Shown here piece by piece: positions 1 to 7,944 of a DNA stretch of 64,000 nucleotides. The translations under genes and the position numbers were made by a program. The notes beneath the pieces are model-generated. The model was not told the DNA's origin and searched no databases. It was given only the letters and a program-made list of their open reading frames with translations. The first letter of the stretch is position 1. Each line of letters starts with the position of its first letter. The stretch is from positions 930,001 through 994,000 of the forward strand of contig CAWKND010000004.1 of NCBI GenBank assembly GCA_963850915.1, written 5' to 3'. This DNA is from CAVTWH01 sp963850915. GTDB taxonomy: Bacteria; Actinomycetota; Actinomycetes; Mycobacteriales; Micromonosporaceae.

Positions 1-1
1 G

Positions 2-355
2 GGCGTACTCGTGGACGCGCGCATTCCCGCCCGGTACCGGGGCGAAGTGGAGCCGGTGGACCCGGTGGCCGGGCGGATCCCGGGCGCCGTCAACGTCCCG
101 GCCGCCCGGTTGTCCCTCCTCGGCGGCCGACTGCGCGACCGGGGCGAACTGCGCGCCGCCTTCGCGGCTGTCGGGGTGGGTACCGGTACCCCCGTCGGTG
201 CCTACTGCGGCTCCGGGGTGACCGCCGCGCACACCGTGCTGGCCCTCACCGTCGCGGGGGTACCCGAGCCAGCCCTCTACGTCGGTTCGTGGAGCAACTG
301 GATCACCGATCCGGAGCGCCCGATCGCCACCGGCCCGGAGGGGAGCGCGGCGTGA
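2..355 (+). CDS. Rhodanese-like sulfurtransferase, C-terminal part (gene cut by window edge)
   Basis: The reading frame is open from base 2, so the N-terminus lies outside the window and the true start is not visible. The visible 117 residues match the C-terminal, catalytic rhodanese domain of a two-domain thiosulfate/3-mercaptopyruvate sulfurtransferase. There is an early V-D-A-R segment, a G-R-I-P-G-A-V-N-V-P loop, and the active-site loop Y-C-G-S-G-V-T-A-A with the catalytic Cys that carries the persulfide. The usual W-S-x-W segment follows near the end. It is a cytosolic sulfur-transfer enzyme. Its stop codon overlaps the next start by 4 bases (GTGA), so it is probably co-transcribed with acuC. 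The family call is firm; the exact donor substrate is not decided. Confidence 0.85.
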   Translation, partial: GVLVDARIPARYRGEVEPVDPVAGRIPGAVNVPAARLSLLGGRLRDRGELRAAFAAVGVGTGTPVGAYCGSGVTAAHTVLALTVAGVPEPALYVGSWSNWITDPERPIATGPEGSAA

Positions 356-1518
356 CCGACCGTACCGTCGTCGTCTGGGACGACGCGCTGCTCGGGTACG
401 ACCTCGGCGACCACCCGCTCGACCCGGTACGCGTCGAGCTGACCATGGCGCTGGCCCGCGAGTTCGGCATCTTCGCCCGGCCCGGTGTCGAGGTGGTCAA
501 GCCCACCCCGGCCGACGACGCGCTGCTGGGACTGGTGCACACGCCGGAGTACATCGCCGCGGTGAAGCGCCAGGCGCCGGGCTTCGGCATGCACACCGCG
601 GACAACCCGGTCTTTCCCGGGATGCACGAGGCGAGCGCGCTGATCGTCGGCGCGACCGTGGCGGCCGCCGAGGCGGTGTGGAGCGGCCGGGCCCGCCGGG
701 CGGTGAGCATCATGGGCGGGCTGCACCACGCGATGGCCGCGAAGGCAGCCGGCTTCTGCGTCTACAACGACCCGGCGGTGGCCATCGCCCGCCTGCTCGA
801 GCTGGGCGCGGAGCGGATCGCGTACCTGGACGTGGATGTACACCATGGTGACGGCGTACAGGCGGCGTTCTACGACGACCCACGGGTACTCACGGTGAGC
901 CTGCACGAGTCGCCGCTCGCGCTGTTCCCGGGTACCGGCTTCCCGACCGAGATCGGTGGTCCGGGCGCCGAAGGCAGTGCGGTGAACGTGGCGCTGCCCC
1001 CGGGTACCGGCGACGCGGGCTGGCTGCGCGCTTTCCACGCGGTGGTACCCGGTGTGGTGCGCGCTTTCCGGCCGCAGCTCGTCGTCAGCCAGTGCGGTGC
1101 CGACGCGCACCGGCTGGATCCGTTGGCAGACCTGCGGTTGACGGTGGACGCGCAGCGGGAGAGCTACCTGGCCATGCTGGCGCTCGCCGACGAACTCTGC
1201 GACGGCAAATGGCTCGCGACCGGTGGCGGCGGGTACGCCATCGTGGAGGCGGTACCGCGCGCCTGGACGCATCTGCTCGCGATCGCCACCGGGATGGCAC
1301 TCGATCCGACGCTGCCGATCCCGGACAACTGGCAGAACCTGGCGCACCGGCGCCGCCCCGGCCGCAAGGTACCCACCCGGATGACCGACGGCGCCGCCCC
1401 GCGCTTCGAGCCGTGGCAGCCCACCGGCGAGCCGGACGCGGTGGACCGGGCGATCCAGGCGACCCGCCGCGCGGTGTACCCGCTGCACGGCCTCGACCCG
1501 GACGACCCCCGGGACTAG
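352..1518 (+). CDS. acuC: AcuC-type histone-deacetylase-family protein
   Basis: A 388-residue class I/II HDAC-fold enzyme, the usual length for AcuC. It should remove acetyl groups from lysines of proteins such as acetyl-CoA synthetase. Visible signatures are the active-site HH pair (about residues 125-126, G-L-H-H-A), the zinc and catalytic segment D-V-D-V-H-H-G-D-G (about 160-168), and the distal C-G-A-D-A-H-R-L-D-P-L motif that supplies the last zinc ligand. I chose the GTG at 352 because it overlaps the previous stop (GTGA) and the protein then starts at the family's usual position; an upstream start at 289 would sit inside the rhodanese gene. The next gene encodes a protein acetyltransferase, so the pair may set and erase the same modification. 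Confidence 0.9.
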   Translation: MTDRTVVVWDDALLGYDLGDHPLDPVRVELTMALAREFGIFARPGVEVVKPTPADDALLGLVHTPEYIAAVKRQAPGFGMHTADNPVFPGMHEASALIVGATVAAAEAVWSGRARRAVSIMGGLHHAMAAKAAGFCVYNDPAVAIARLLELGAERIAYLDVDVHHGDGVQAAFYDDPRVLTVSLHESPLALFPGTGFPTEIGGPGAEGSAVNVALPPGTGDAGWLRAFHAVVPGVVRAFRPQLVVSQCGADAHRLDPLADLRLTVDAQRESYLAMLALADELCDGKWLATGGGGYAIVEAVPRAWTHLLAIATGMALDPTLPIPDNWQNLAHRRRPGRKVPTRMTDGAAPRFEPWQPTGEPDAVDRAIQATRRAVYPLHGLDPDDPRD

Positions 1519-1557
1519 CGGCTCACATGACGCGGGCCGAAGTGGCGGCGGTTTGAG

Positions 1558-4104
1558 ATGGCGGCTCGGGAAGCTGATGTGCTGCTCTCCGACGGGACCG
1601 GCGTGCACCTGCGGCCGATCCAGCCGGCTGACGCGGAGAAGATTGTGGCGCTGCACTCGCGCTTCTCCGACCGCACCCGCTATCTGCGCTACTTCTCGCC
1701 GTACCCCCGGATTCCCGAGCGCGACCTGATCCGCTTCACCACCGTGGACCACCACGACCGGGAGGCGATCGTGGTGGTACACGGGGAGCAGCTGATCGCG
1801 GTCGGCCGGTACGACCGGCTCGGGCCAGGTGCGGGCGACGCCGAGGTGGCGTTCGTGGTGGAGGACGCCTTCCAGGGGCGGGGGATCGGCTCGATCCTGC
1901 TGGAGCACCTGGCCGCCAGTGCCCAGCGGGACGGGCTGACCCGGTTCGTCGCGGAAGTGTTGCCGGCCAACGGTGCGATGCTGCGGGTCTTCGCCGACGC
2001 CGGGTTCCAGGTGGCCCGGCAGTACGAGGACGGCGTGGTACATCTGGAGTTCCCGATCGCGCCGACCGAGCGGTCGCTGGCGGTACAGCACCGGCGCGAG
2101 CACGGGAGCGAGGCGGCCTCGATCAGCCGGCTGCTGCGCCCGCGCGGGGTGGCGCTCTACGGGGTGCGCCGGGCCGGGCACGGGATAGGTGCCTTGCTGC
2201 TGAACAACTTGCGGGACTTCGCGGGTGAGGTGGTGGTGGTACACCCGAGCGAGTCCACAGTGGACGGTGTGCCGGCGGTACCCCGCCTGGCGGACGCGGG
2301 ACTGGCCGTGGATGTGGCGGTGGTGGCGGTACCCGCGTCCGCTGTTCTGGATGTCATCGCGGACGCGGCGGCGGCCGGCGTTGCCGGACTGGTCGTGGTC
2401 TCCGCCGGCTTCGCCGAGGCCGGCCCGGCCGGCGCGGCGGCGCAGGCCGAGGTGGTGCGCGCCGCACGGGCGGCGGGGCTGCGGCTGGTCGGCCCGAACT
2501 GTCTGGGGATCGCGAACACGGATCCGTTGGTACGCCTCAACGCCACCCTCGCGCCGGAGTTGCCGATGCCCGGCCGGGTCGGCTTCTTCTGCCAGTCCGG
2601 TGCGCTCGGCGTGGCGCTGCTCGCCGAGGCGAAGCGCCGTGGCCTCGGCCTGTCCAGCTTCGTCTCGGCCGGCAACCGGGCCGACGTGTCCGGCAACGAC
2701 CTGCTGCAGTACTGGCAGGACGACGAGGCCACCGACGCGGTGCTGCTGTACCTGGAGACGTTCGGCAATCCACGCAAGTTCGCCCGGCTGGCCCGCCGGG
2801 TCGGGCGGGACAAGCCGATTGTCGCGGTGGCCAACAGTTTCCGTTCCGATCAACCTCGATCGGGGCCGGACGCACGGGGTACCGCCGCGTTGTTCGCGCG
2901 CTCCGGGGTGATCCGGGTGGAGACCGTACCCGAGCTGTTCGACGTCGGGCTTCTCCTTGCCCGGCAACCGATGCCGGCCGGCGACCGGGTCGGCATCGTC
3001 ACCAACTCCAGCGCCCTGGGGGTACTGGCGGCGGGTGCCTGTGCCGCGGCCGGGCTGCCGGTGGCCGACGGGTACCCACTCGACGTGGGTGCGCAGGCCG
3101 GGCCGGATGCCTTCGCGGCGGCGCTCTCCCGCGCGGTGGCCGACATTGCCGTGGACGCCCTGCTGGTCAGCTTCACGCCGCCACTGCCTTCGGAGGAGGC
3201 GCCCGGCGACCCGGGTGGCTTCGCGGCGGCGGTGGCGACGGCGAGTGGCGCGGGCAAGCCAGTGGTCGCCACGTCCATGGGTGGCGCCCTCCCGGTGAAT
3301 GTTCCCGGGTACCCGTCGGTCGAGGAGGCTGTCCGCGCACTGGCCCGGGTGGCCCGGTACGCTGCCTGGCGGCGCACCCCGACCGGTACCGTTCCTCTCC
3401 TGGTCGACGTGGACGGCGCCGCGGCCGCGAACGTGGTCGCGCGCCGGGGGAGCGCCGTCGAACTCCTTGCCAGCTACGGGATCCAGGTACTCCCCGAGGA
3501 GACGGTCACCGGGGTACGGGCGGCACTGGCGGCGGCCGGGCGACTCGGGTACCCGGTGGTACTGAAGATCGCCGACGCGCGCCTGCGGCACCGGCTGGAC
3601 CTGGGGGCGGTACGCCTGGGCCTCACCGACGCGGGTGACGTACGCCGGGCCCGAATCGAGCTGGCCAAGCTGTTCGGCCGCGAGCAGCAGTTGATCGTCC
3701 AGTCGCAGGCGCCGCCCGGCATCTCGTGCATCGTGGAACTGGCCCAGGACAGCGCTTTCGGCCCGGTGGTCGGCTTCGGGCCGGGCGGCGTCACCGGGGA
3801 ACTGTTGGGGGACATGGCCTGGCGGGCCGCACCCCTCTCCGATGTCGACGCCGACTCGCTGGTCCGCGAGCCCCGGGCGGCGCCGCTGCTCTTCGGCCAC
3901 CGCGGCGGTACCCCCGTGGCCGTGGCCGCCCTCGCCGACCTGCTGCTGCGGATCGGGGCGCTGGGCGAGGCGCACCCGGAGGTACGCCGGCTGCGGCTCA
4001 ATCCCGTGCTGGCCCGACCGGACGGCCTGACCGTGCTGCACGCCTCCGTCGAGTACGACCCCGGTGCCACCCGCCCCGATTCCGGCCCCCGCCAGCTGGC
4101 TTGA
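1558..4104 (+). CDS. Pat-type protein lysine acetyltransferase: GNAT fused to NDP-forming acyl-CoA synthetase-like domains
   Basis: An 848-residue fusion. The GNAT domain is N-terminal (about residues 10-165), with the acetyl-CoA loop Q-G-R-G-I-G-S. It is followed by a CoA-binding Rossmann domain (about 185-310, L-R-P-R-G-V-A-L-Y-G-V), a succinyl-CoA-ligase-like domain (about 320-610, with F-F-C-Q-S-G-A-L-G), and an ATP-grasp-like C-terminal part. Salmonella Pat has the GNAT at the C-terminus; as I recall, streptomycete PatA has the reversed order seen here. Such enzymes acetylate AMP-forming acyl-CoA synthetases, while the synthetase-like part senses ligands rather than catalysing. The ATG at 1558 has only a weak ribosome-binding site. 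It follows acuC by 39 bases, so writer and eraser are adjacent. The target protein is inferred. Confidence 0.85.
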   Translation: MAAREADVLLSDGTGVHLRPIQPADAEKIVALHSRFSDRTRYLRYFSPYPRIPERDLIRFTTVDHHDREAIVVVHGEQLIAVGRYDRLGPGAGDAEVAFVVEDAFQGRGIGSILLEHLAASAQRDGLTRFVAEVLPANGAMLRVFADAGFQVARQYEDGVVHLEFPIAPTERSLAVQHRREHGSEAASISRLLRPRGVALYGVRRAGHGIGALLLNNLRDFAGEVVVVHPSESTVDGVPAVPRLADAGLAVDVAVVAVPASAVLDVIADAAAAGVAGLVVVSAGFAEAGPAGAAAQAEVVRAARAAGLRLVGPNCLGIANTDPLVRLNATLAPELPMPGRVGFFCQSGALGVALLAEAKRRGLGLSSFVSAGNRADVSGNDLLQYWQDDEATDAVLLYLETFGNPRKFARLARRVGRDKPIVAVANSFRSDQPRSGPDARGTAALFARSGVIRVETVPELFDVGLLLARQPMPAGDRVGIVTNSSALGVLAAGACAAAGLPVADGYPLDVGAQAGPDAFAAALSRAVADIAVDALLVSFTPPLPSEEAPGDPGGFAAAVATASGAGKPVVATSMGGALPVNVPGYPSVEEAVRALARVARYAAWRRTPTGTVPLLVDVDGAAAANVVARRGSAVELLASYGIQVLPEETVTGVRAALAAAGRLGYPVVLKIADARLRHRLDLGAVRLGLTDAGDVRRARIELAKLFGREQQLIVQSQAPPGISCIVELAQDSAFGPVVGFGPGGVTGELLGDMAWRAAPLSDVDADSLVREPRAAPLLFGHRGGTPVAVAALADLLLRIGALGEAHPEVRRLRLNPVLARPDGLTVLHASVEYDPGATRPDSGPRQLA

Positions 4105-4160
4105 TCTTGTCGCAACCGCGCTGACCGGGGCGCGTTGATCTGGCTGTAACCCGGGCGGGT

Positions 4161-4166
4161 TAGCGT
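4161..4166 (+). promoter_or_regulatory. Candidate -10 box (TAGCGT) of a leaderless promoter for the phosphofructokinase
   Basis: TAGCGT ends 5 bases before the GTG start at 4172, and no Shine-Dalgarno sequence is present. This matches the TANNNT spacing of leaderless actinobacterial transcripts, where the start codon is at or next to +1. Confidence 0.5.
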
Positions 4167-4171
4167 ACGGC

Positions 4172-5497
4172 GTGCCTGCGGACTCGGTGGACCTCGCGAT
4201 CTCGGCGCTCGGCCCGTGCCGCAACGACTCGCCGCTGGCCGACCTGCTCGGCGAGCGCCGCACCACGCAGCACTACGTGAGCGAAGACGACCGGGTGCTC
4301 TTCGACGACACCGTCGGCATGCTCCGCGAACGACTCGAAGCCGGCCTGCCCCCGGAGGAGCTGCCCAGCTTCGAACCGGCCGGCCCGCGCCGCAAGATCT
4401 TCTTCGATCCGTCGAAGACCCGGGTCGGCATCGTCACCTGCGGTGGACTGTGCCCCGGCCTCAACGACGTGATCCGCGCGCTGGTACTGGAGCTGACCCA
4501 GCACTACGGGGTCACCCGCATCTACGGTTTCCGCAACGGTTACCAGGGCATGGTCACCAAGTACGGCCACTCGACCATGGATCTGACGCCGGACTCGGTG
4601 GCCGGCATCAACGAGTACGGCGGCACCATCCTCGGTACCTCACGTGGCAACCAGGACCCCGAGGCGATCGTCGACTGCCTGGAGCAGCTGGGCGTCAACA
4701 TCCTGTTCGTGATCGGTGGCGACGGCACGATCCGGGGCGCGCTCCGGCTGGTCGAGGTGATCGCCGCCCGGGAGCGGCGGATCGCCGTGGTCTGCGTACC
4801 CAAGACGATCGACAACGACATCCCGTACATCGACCAGAGTTTCGGGTTCCAGACCGCGTTCGGCAAGGCCACCGAGGCGATCCGGGCGGCGCAGGTCGAA
4901 GCCCAGTCGGTACCCGCGGGAGTTGGCCTGGTGCAGCTGATGGGGCGGCACTCCGGCTTCATCGCCTGCTACGCCGCGCTGGCCAACAACGACGCCGACT
5001 ACGTGCTGATTCCGGAGGTACCCTTCGCCCTCGACGGGTTCCTGGAGCACTTGCGTAAGCGGGTGGAGTCCGACCGGCACGCCGTTGTTGTGGTGGCCGA
5101 AGGCGCCGGCCAGGAGTACCTGCGCGAGCAGCCCCGGCGCACCGACGCCTCCGGAAACCTGCGCCTGGGCGACTTCGGGCTGTTCCTGCGTGGCCAGATC
5201 GCCGAGCACTTCGCCGCGCACGGGCTGGAGTGCAACCTGAAGTACATCGACCCCAGCTACGCGATCCGCTCGGTACCCGCCAACCCGTACGACTCGGTCT
5301 ACTGCATCCGGCTGGCACACAGTGCGGTACACGCGGCGATGGCTGGGCGGACAGGCATGGTGGTCGGGCGCTGGCGGGGCCGGTTCGTACACATCCCGAT
5401 GTCGGTGGCGATCAGCAGCCGCAACCAGGTGGCCCCGGACGGCGACCTGTGGATGTCCGTACTCGAAGCCACCGGCCAACCCGTCACCTTCTCCTGA
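4172..5497 (+). CDS. 6-phosphofructokinase, ATP-type motif with Lys in the second signature
   Basis: A 441-residue group III phosphofructokinase that phosphorylates fructose 6-phosphate in glycolysis. The phosphate-donor loop reads G-G-D-G-T (about residue 185), with Gly at the position that is Asp in pyrophosphate-using enzymes, so ATP is the expected donor. The second signature is P-K-T-I-D-N-D, with Lys where E. coli PfkA has Gly; this combination is known from the long ATP-dependent clade. M-G-R-H-S-G-F, which contacts the sugar phosphate, is intact. The GTG start is set by the -10 box at 4161 and the absence of an in-frame upstream alternative. The last 19 codons are duplicated at 7081, on the far side of a toxin cassette. 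Confidence 0.92.
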   Translation: MPADSVDLAISALGPCRNDSPLADLLGERRTTQHYVSEDDRVLFDDTVGMLRERLEAGLPPEELPSFEPAGPRRKIFFDPSKTRVGIVTCGGLCPGLNDVIRALVLELTQHYGVTRIYGFRNGYQGMVTKYGHSTMDLTPDSVAGINEYGGTILGTSRGNQDPEAIVDCLEQLGVNILFVIGGDGTIRGALRLVEVIAARERRIAVVCVPKTIDNDIPYIDQSFGFQTAFGKATEAIRAAQVEAQSVPAGVGLVQLMGRHSGFIACYAALANNDADYVLIPEVPFALDGFLEHLRKRVESDRHAVVVVAEGAGQEYLREQPRRTDASGNLRLGDFGLFLRGQIAEHFAAHGLECNLKYIDPSYAIRSVPANPYDSVYCIRLAHSAVHAAMAGRTGMVVGRWRGRFVHIPMSVAISSRNQVAPDGDLWMSVLEATGQPVTFS

Positions 5498-5499
5498 CC
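5442..5499 (+). repeat. Proximal copy of a 58-bp direct repeat (3' end of the phosphofructokinase gene)
   Basis: This copy is the functional gene end, including the TGA and two further bases. It matches 7081-7138 at 53 of 58 positions. The two copies flank the AbiEii cassette. Confidence 0.9.
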
Positions 5500-5503
5500 C
5501 GCT

Positions 5504-5893
5504 TCAGTTGCTTGGCGCAGCGGGCGACGCCGTGCCGGAGCGGGCCACCGCAGTTGGATCTCCGCAGTAGCTGATCTCCCGGCCGGCACGCATCGCGGTA
5601 TCGCACTCGGCCCGCCAGGCCTGGTACCTGTCCCCGAACGGAATCGGCCGGCTGCAGAAGGTCAGGAAGCATTCGTAGAAGTACGGCGCATCCGTTGAGT
5701 CGGCCGCTTCGCGCAGCGTGTGGCACACCGATGCGCCAACGGGCTCACCGCCCAGAGAGCACCGGCCGGCATAACCGAGTACAAGCGCGGCGACCGGCCC
5801 GGGATCGGTTGCGTCCTGGATGCGTCCCCACGTGACGAAGTAGCGTGCCCCGCCACCGGCAAGCTGTACCCGCACCGCGATTACGTCTTCCAC
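5504..5893 (-). CDS. Hypothetical protein, Cys-containing, at the proximal end of the inserted cassette
   Basis: I do not recognise a named domain. Read from the GTG at 5893 the product has about 129 residues, starting V-E-D-V-I-A-V-R-V-Q-L-A. It is rich in aromatic and acidic residues in the middle (A-R-Y-F-V-T-W-G-R, P-Y-F-Y-E-C-F-L-T-F-C) and has six Cys, including paired ones near residues 85-90. No signal peptide or membrane segment is visible. An upstream start at 5959 is possible but that extension looks non-conserved. The gene ends 6 bases after the phosphofructokinase stop on the opposite strand. It lies 72 bases downstream of the AbiEii-like gene on the same strand, so it may be the last gene of that unit. 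Confidence 0.6.
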   Translation of the reverse strand: MEDVIAVRVQLAGGGARYFVTWGRIQDATDPGPVAALVLGYAGRCSLGGEPVGASVCHTLREAADSTDAPYFYECFLTFCSRPIPFGDRYQAWRAECDTAMRAGREISYCGDPTAVARSGTASPAAPSN

Positions 5894-5965
5894 GCCACAA
5901 TTCTGGCTGCCCCGGCCGGTTCGGACGCCCGATGCATCGAATCTGACGGCGCCCGACACCGCCAG

Positions 5966-6634
5966 CTACCCGTCGAGTAGGGCACTCCGCCAGTCGTCCA
6001 CCCGCGCACGTAGGCCAGACAGATATTCGGAGGTGACGCCGTACTCAGTGAAGTCCTCGTCGTCGAAGCGTCGGATCGTGCCTAGCATCGTTGCGAAGAA
6101 TGCGCGATCGAAGCCCGAGTCCGCCTCCTGGGCCAGGGTGCAGAGCCGGTCAAGGGTGTACCGACCGCTGGTGATCGCGGCGTCGATGTCGAGGAAGTCG
6201 CGGGCGGCCGCGCGATTGTTGAGCGCGTCCATCTTGCCCGCCATGACGTCGTCCGGGTGGAGGACCGGCCCGATGTCGAGTTTGACCGGCGGCTGTGCTC
6301 GCCAGTTGGCGACCAGTTCCACGCGGTGCTGGTGCTCTGGGGAGTGTGGATCGGTGATGTGCAGTCGGGCAAATGTCTCCAGTCGCCGATCGACAACGAC
6401 ATCGAGGCCCGCAGCCTGATACGCGGCAATCACCGCGTCGACGGCGGTTGGAAAGTCGGCTCGCCGTTGCCAATCTGCGAACAGATCGACGTCCTCGCTC
6501 GGCCGCTCCAGAATTCCGTGTGCCGCAATCGCGTGGCCTCCGGCGAGCGCGAATCCGTACGCTCCGCCCGCACTCAGGCCGATCTGGGCCAGACGACGGT
6601 GAACCGACAACAGGTCGGCGGGTTCGTCAGGCAA
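5966..6634 (-). CDS. AbiEii-type nucleotidyltransferase toxin
   Basis: About 222 residues. The motifs of the AbiEii/type IV toxin nucleotidyltransferases are in order: G-G-H-A-I-A-A-H-G, then R-P-S-E-D-V-D-L-F (the metal-binding D-x-D), then a P-V-K-L-D-I strand, then K-M-D-A-L-N-N-R-A-A-A-R-D-F-L-D. Members of this family transfer nucleotides to RNA and stop growth, often as phage defence. The frame is open to 6760, but that would overlap the upstream gene by over 130 bases. I prefer the TTG at 6634, which overlaps the upstream stop by 8 bases; this start is uncertain. The gene before it is the probable antitoxin-side partner. Confidence 0.75.
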   Translation of the reverse strand: MPDEPADLLSVHRRLAQIGLSAGGAYGFALAGGHAIAAHGILERPSEDVDLFADWQRRADFPTAVDAVIAAYQAAGLDVVVDRRLETFARLHITDPHSPEHQHRVELVANWRAQPPVKLDIGPVLHPDDVMAGKMDALNNRAAARDFLDIDAAITSGRYTLDRLCTLAQEADSGFDRAFFATMLGTIRRFDDEDFTEYGVTSEYLSGLRARVDDWRSALLDG

Positions 6635-6980
6635 CGGAGCGATGATCTGGTACGAGTTGGGGGAAGCGCGCCTCCCACACCCGGCGGACCTGCGGGGGGA
6701 GGACGAGTTGCGGCCACAGCCGGACAAGCGTGGCTCCGTCCAGCCATCGCGCCAGATCACCAGCGTTGGCCGATTCGCGAAGAACTGTCTCGTACATGCT
6801 GGCCAGCCGGCGCGGATTGGCCAGGTCGTAGCGGGCGCGGCCGGACCAGTCCAGACGCTGGTCGAGGGTCACCGTTCCAGTCGTCGGACCACACAGATCG
6901 TCAAGGCTTTCGGTGATCGCGTACGGCCGTTGATCGGCGTAGCGCGAGCCCGCCGGTGCGCCACCGGTCGAATCGTTCAT
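6627..6980 (-). CDS. Probable partner (antitoxin-like) of the AbiEii-type gene
   Basis: A 117-residue protein read from the ATG at 6980, which has a weak AAAGGCGGG site 10 bases upstream. It carries no recognisable DNA-binding motif. The middle reads L-D-Q-R-L-D-W-S-G-R-A-R-Y-D-L-A-N and the end V-R-R-V-W-E-A-R-F-P-Q-L. Similar small proteins accompany AbiEii-like genes in other actinobacteria, as I recall, so a role as cognate antitoxin or adaptor is inferred from position and overlap. The gene and its toxin partner are transcribed toward the phosphofructokinase. Longer upstream starts would run into the distal repeat at 7081 and are unlikely. Confidence 0.65.
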   Translation of the reverse strand: MNDSTGGAPAGSRYADQRPYAITESLDDLCGPTTGTVTLDQRLDWSGRARYDLANPRRLASMYETVLRESANAGDLARWLDGATLVRLWPQLVLPPQVRRVWEARFPQLVPDHRSVA

Positions 6981-7080
6981 GTCAGCACCCGCCTTTCGCC
7001 GATGGCCCGTGGGAATTCCCCATCCCGTCATGTCGAGAACAACGGTAGACCATCGTTCGAAACCGCCCAGCCACCCGACC

Positions 7081-7138
7081 GCGACCTGTCGATGTCGGTA
7101 TTGGAAGCCACCGGCCAACCAGTCACCTTCTCCTGACC
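7081..7138 (+). repeat. Distal copy of the 58-bp phosphofructokinase 3'-end repeat
   Basis: It matches 5442-5499 at 53 of 58 positions. It encodes the same ending (M-S-V-L-E-A-T-G-Q-P-V-T-F-S-stop). Four of the five differences are silent third- or first-base changes; one changes Trp to Ser. Weaker similarity continues a few codons upstream. No phosphofructokinase gene precedes it, so it is a remnant. Confidence 0.9.
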
Positions 7139-7182
7139 GCCGGCTCCAACTTCGCGGCGAGCGCACCCCGGTATGCATCGGT

Positions 7183-7188
7183 TAGAGT
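7183..7188 (+). promoter_or_regulatory. Candidate -10 box (TAGAGT) for the RHH/PIN toxin-antitoxin operon
   Basis: TAGAGT lies 6 bases before the ATG at 7195. No Shine-Dalgarno sequence is seen, so a leaderless transcript is likely. Confidence 0.5.
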
Positions 7189-7194
7189 GAGAGT

Positions 7195-7485
7195 ATGACT
7201 CGACGGATCACGATCAGCCTGCCCGACGAGGTCGCCGCCTACGCCGAACAGGCCGGCAATACGTCCGGCTTCATCGCCGGGGTGCTGCGTCGGCGGATGC
7301 GCGCGGACGGGCTGCGCGAGCAGTGGGCGACCGCCGGGTATGTGATCACCGACGAAGACGTGGACCGGGCCCGGGGGCGACTCGCGGCACAGCGGCCGAT
7401 CAGCGACGAGGGCCACCAGCGCAACCTGGAGTGGCTGGCCGGCTTCGATCACGAGAGCGCCGGCGTCGGCAAGCCAGCCGCGTGA
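7195..7485 (+). CDS. Ribbon-helix-helix (CopG/VapB-like) antitoxin
   Basis: A 96-residue protein. Its N-terminus M-T-R-R-I-T-I-S-L-P-D-E-V is the classic beta strand plus first helix of a ribbon-helix-helix DNA-binding domain. An acidic, flexible C-terminal half follows, which in this family wraps the toxin. It should repress its own promoter and neutralise the PIN-domain product encoded next, whose GTG start overlaps this stop codon (GTGA). The start is supported by the -10 box 6 bases upstream. The locus lies just beyond the distal 58-bp repeat, so it is outside the AbiEii cassette. Confidence 0.8.
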   Translation: MTRRITISLPDEVAAYAEQAGNTSGFIAGVLRRRMRADGLREQWATAGYVITDEDVDRARGRLAAQRPISDEGHQRNLEWLAGFDHESAGVGKPAA

Positions 7486-7913
7486 ACGGTCTGGTGCTGG
7501 ATACCTCGGCACTCTTGGCCTACGCCTCGGGTACCAGTGTGGAGCCGGGTGCGCTGCTCGTACTGGCCGAGGAGGATCCGGAGCAGCAGCTGTGGATACC
7601 GGCGCTGTGCCTGGGGGAGGCTCAGCTGCGGCTGACCGGTACCCCCGCCGCCCGGATGCTCGATCTGCTGTTCGCCCCCGGCCGAGACATCAATGTCGAG
7701 GTCTACGACGCCGCGACGAGCCGGCGGGTCAGCAGGATCGCGGCGGCTTATGGCGTCCAGCAAGACGTGGCGCACGCCGTGGCGACCGCGGTGCTCTACC
7801 GCTGTTACCTGGTGACGCACGATCCCAAGGCCATCGGCTCGGCAGCCCCGCCCGACCTGGAGATCCTGGACATCAGCCAGACCATCCTGGACATCAGCCA
7901 GACCTGGGACTGA
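7482..7913 (+). CDS. PIN-domain toxin (VapC-like ribonuclease)
   Basis: A 143-residue PIN-like protein, expected to be a Mg2+-dependent RNase that inhibits translation. It starts V-N-G-L-V-L-D-T-S-A-L-L-A-Y with the first acidic metal ligand. C-L-G-E-A follows with the second, and the third acidic position is in Q-D-V-A-H-A-V-A-T-A before a Y-L-V-T-H-D strand. The GTG at 7482 overlaps the antitoxin stop by 4 bases. The C-terminus carries an exact in-frame 21-bp duplication (I-L-D-I-S-Q-T twice), which adds seven residues after the fold. The helicase-proximal fragment at 60.2-60.5 kb belongs to the same family. Confidence 0.78.
   Translation: MNGLVLDTSALLAYASGTSVEPGALLVLAEEDPEQQLWIPALCLGEAQLRLTGTPAARMLDLLFAPGRDINVEVYDAATSRRVSRIAAAYGVQQDVAHAVATAVLYRCYLVTHDPKAIGSAAPPDLEILDISQTILDISQTWD
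7863..7904 (+). repeat. Exact 21-bp tandem duplication at the end of the PIN toxin gene
   Basis: 7863-7883 and 7884-7904 are identical and in frame. Identity at every base suggests a recent event. Confidence 0.95.
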
Positions 7914-7944
7914 CAGCCCGACCGGAGCGACGACAAAGACAAGG

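Noticed and set aside
277..4266. A 1329-codon open frame on the minus strand
   Set aside because: It runs antisense to acuC and the Pat gene. Long antisense frames are common in GC-rich DNA; it shows no domain and has the codon pattern of a shadow.
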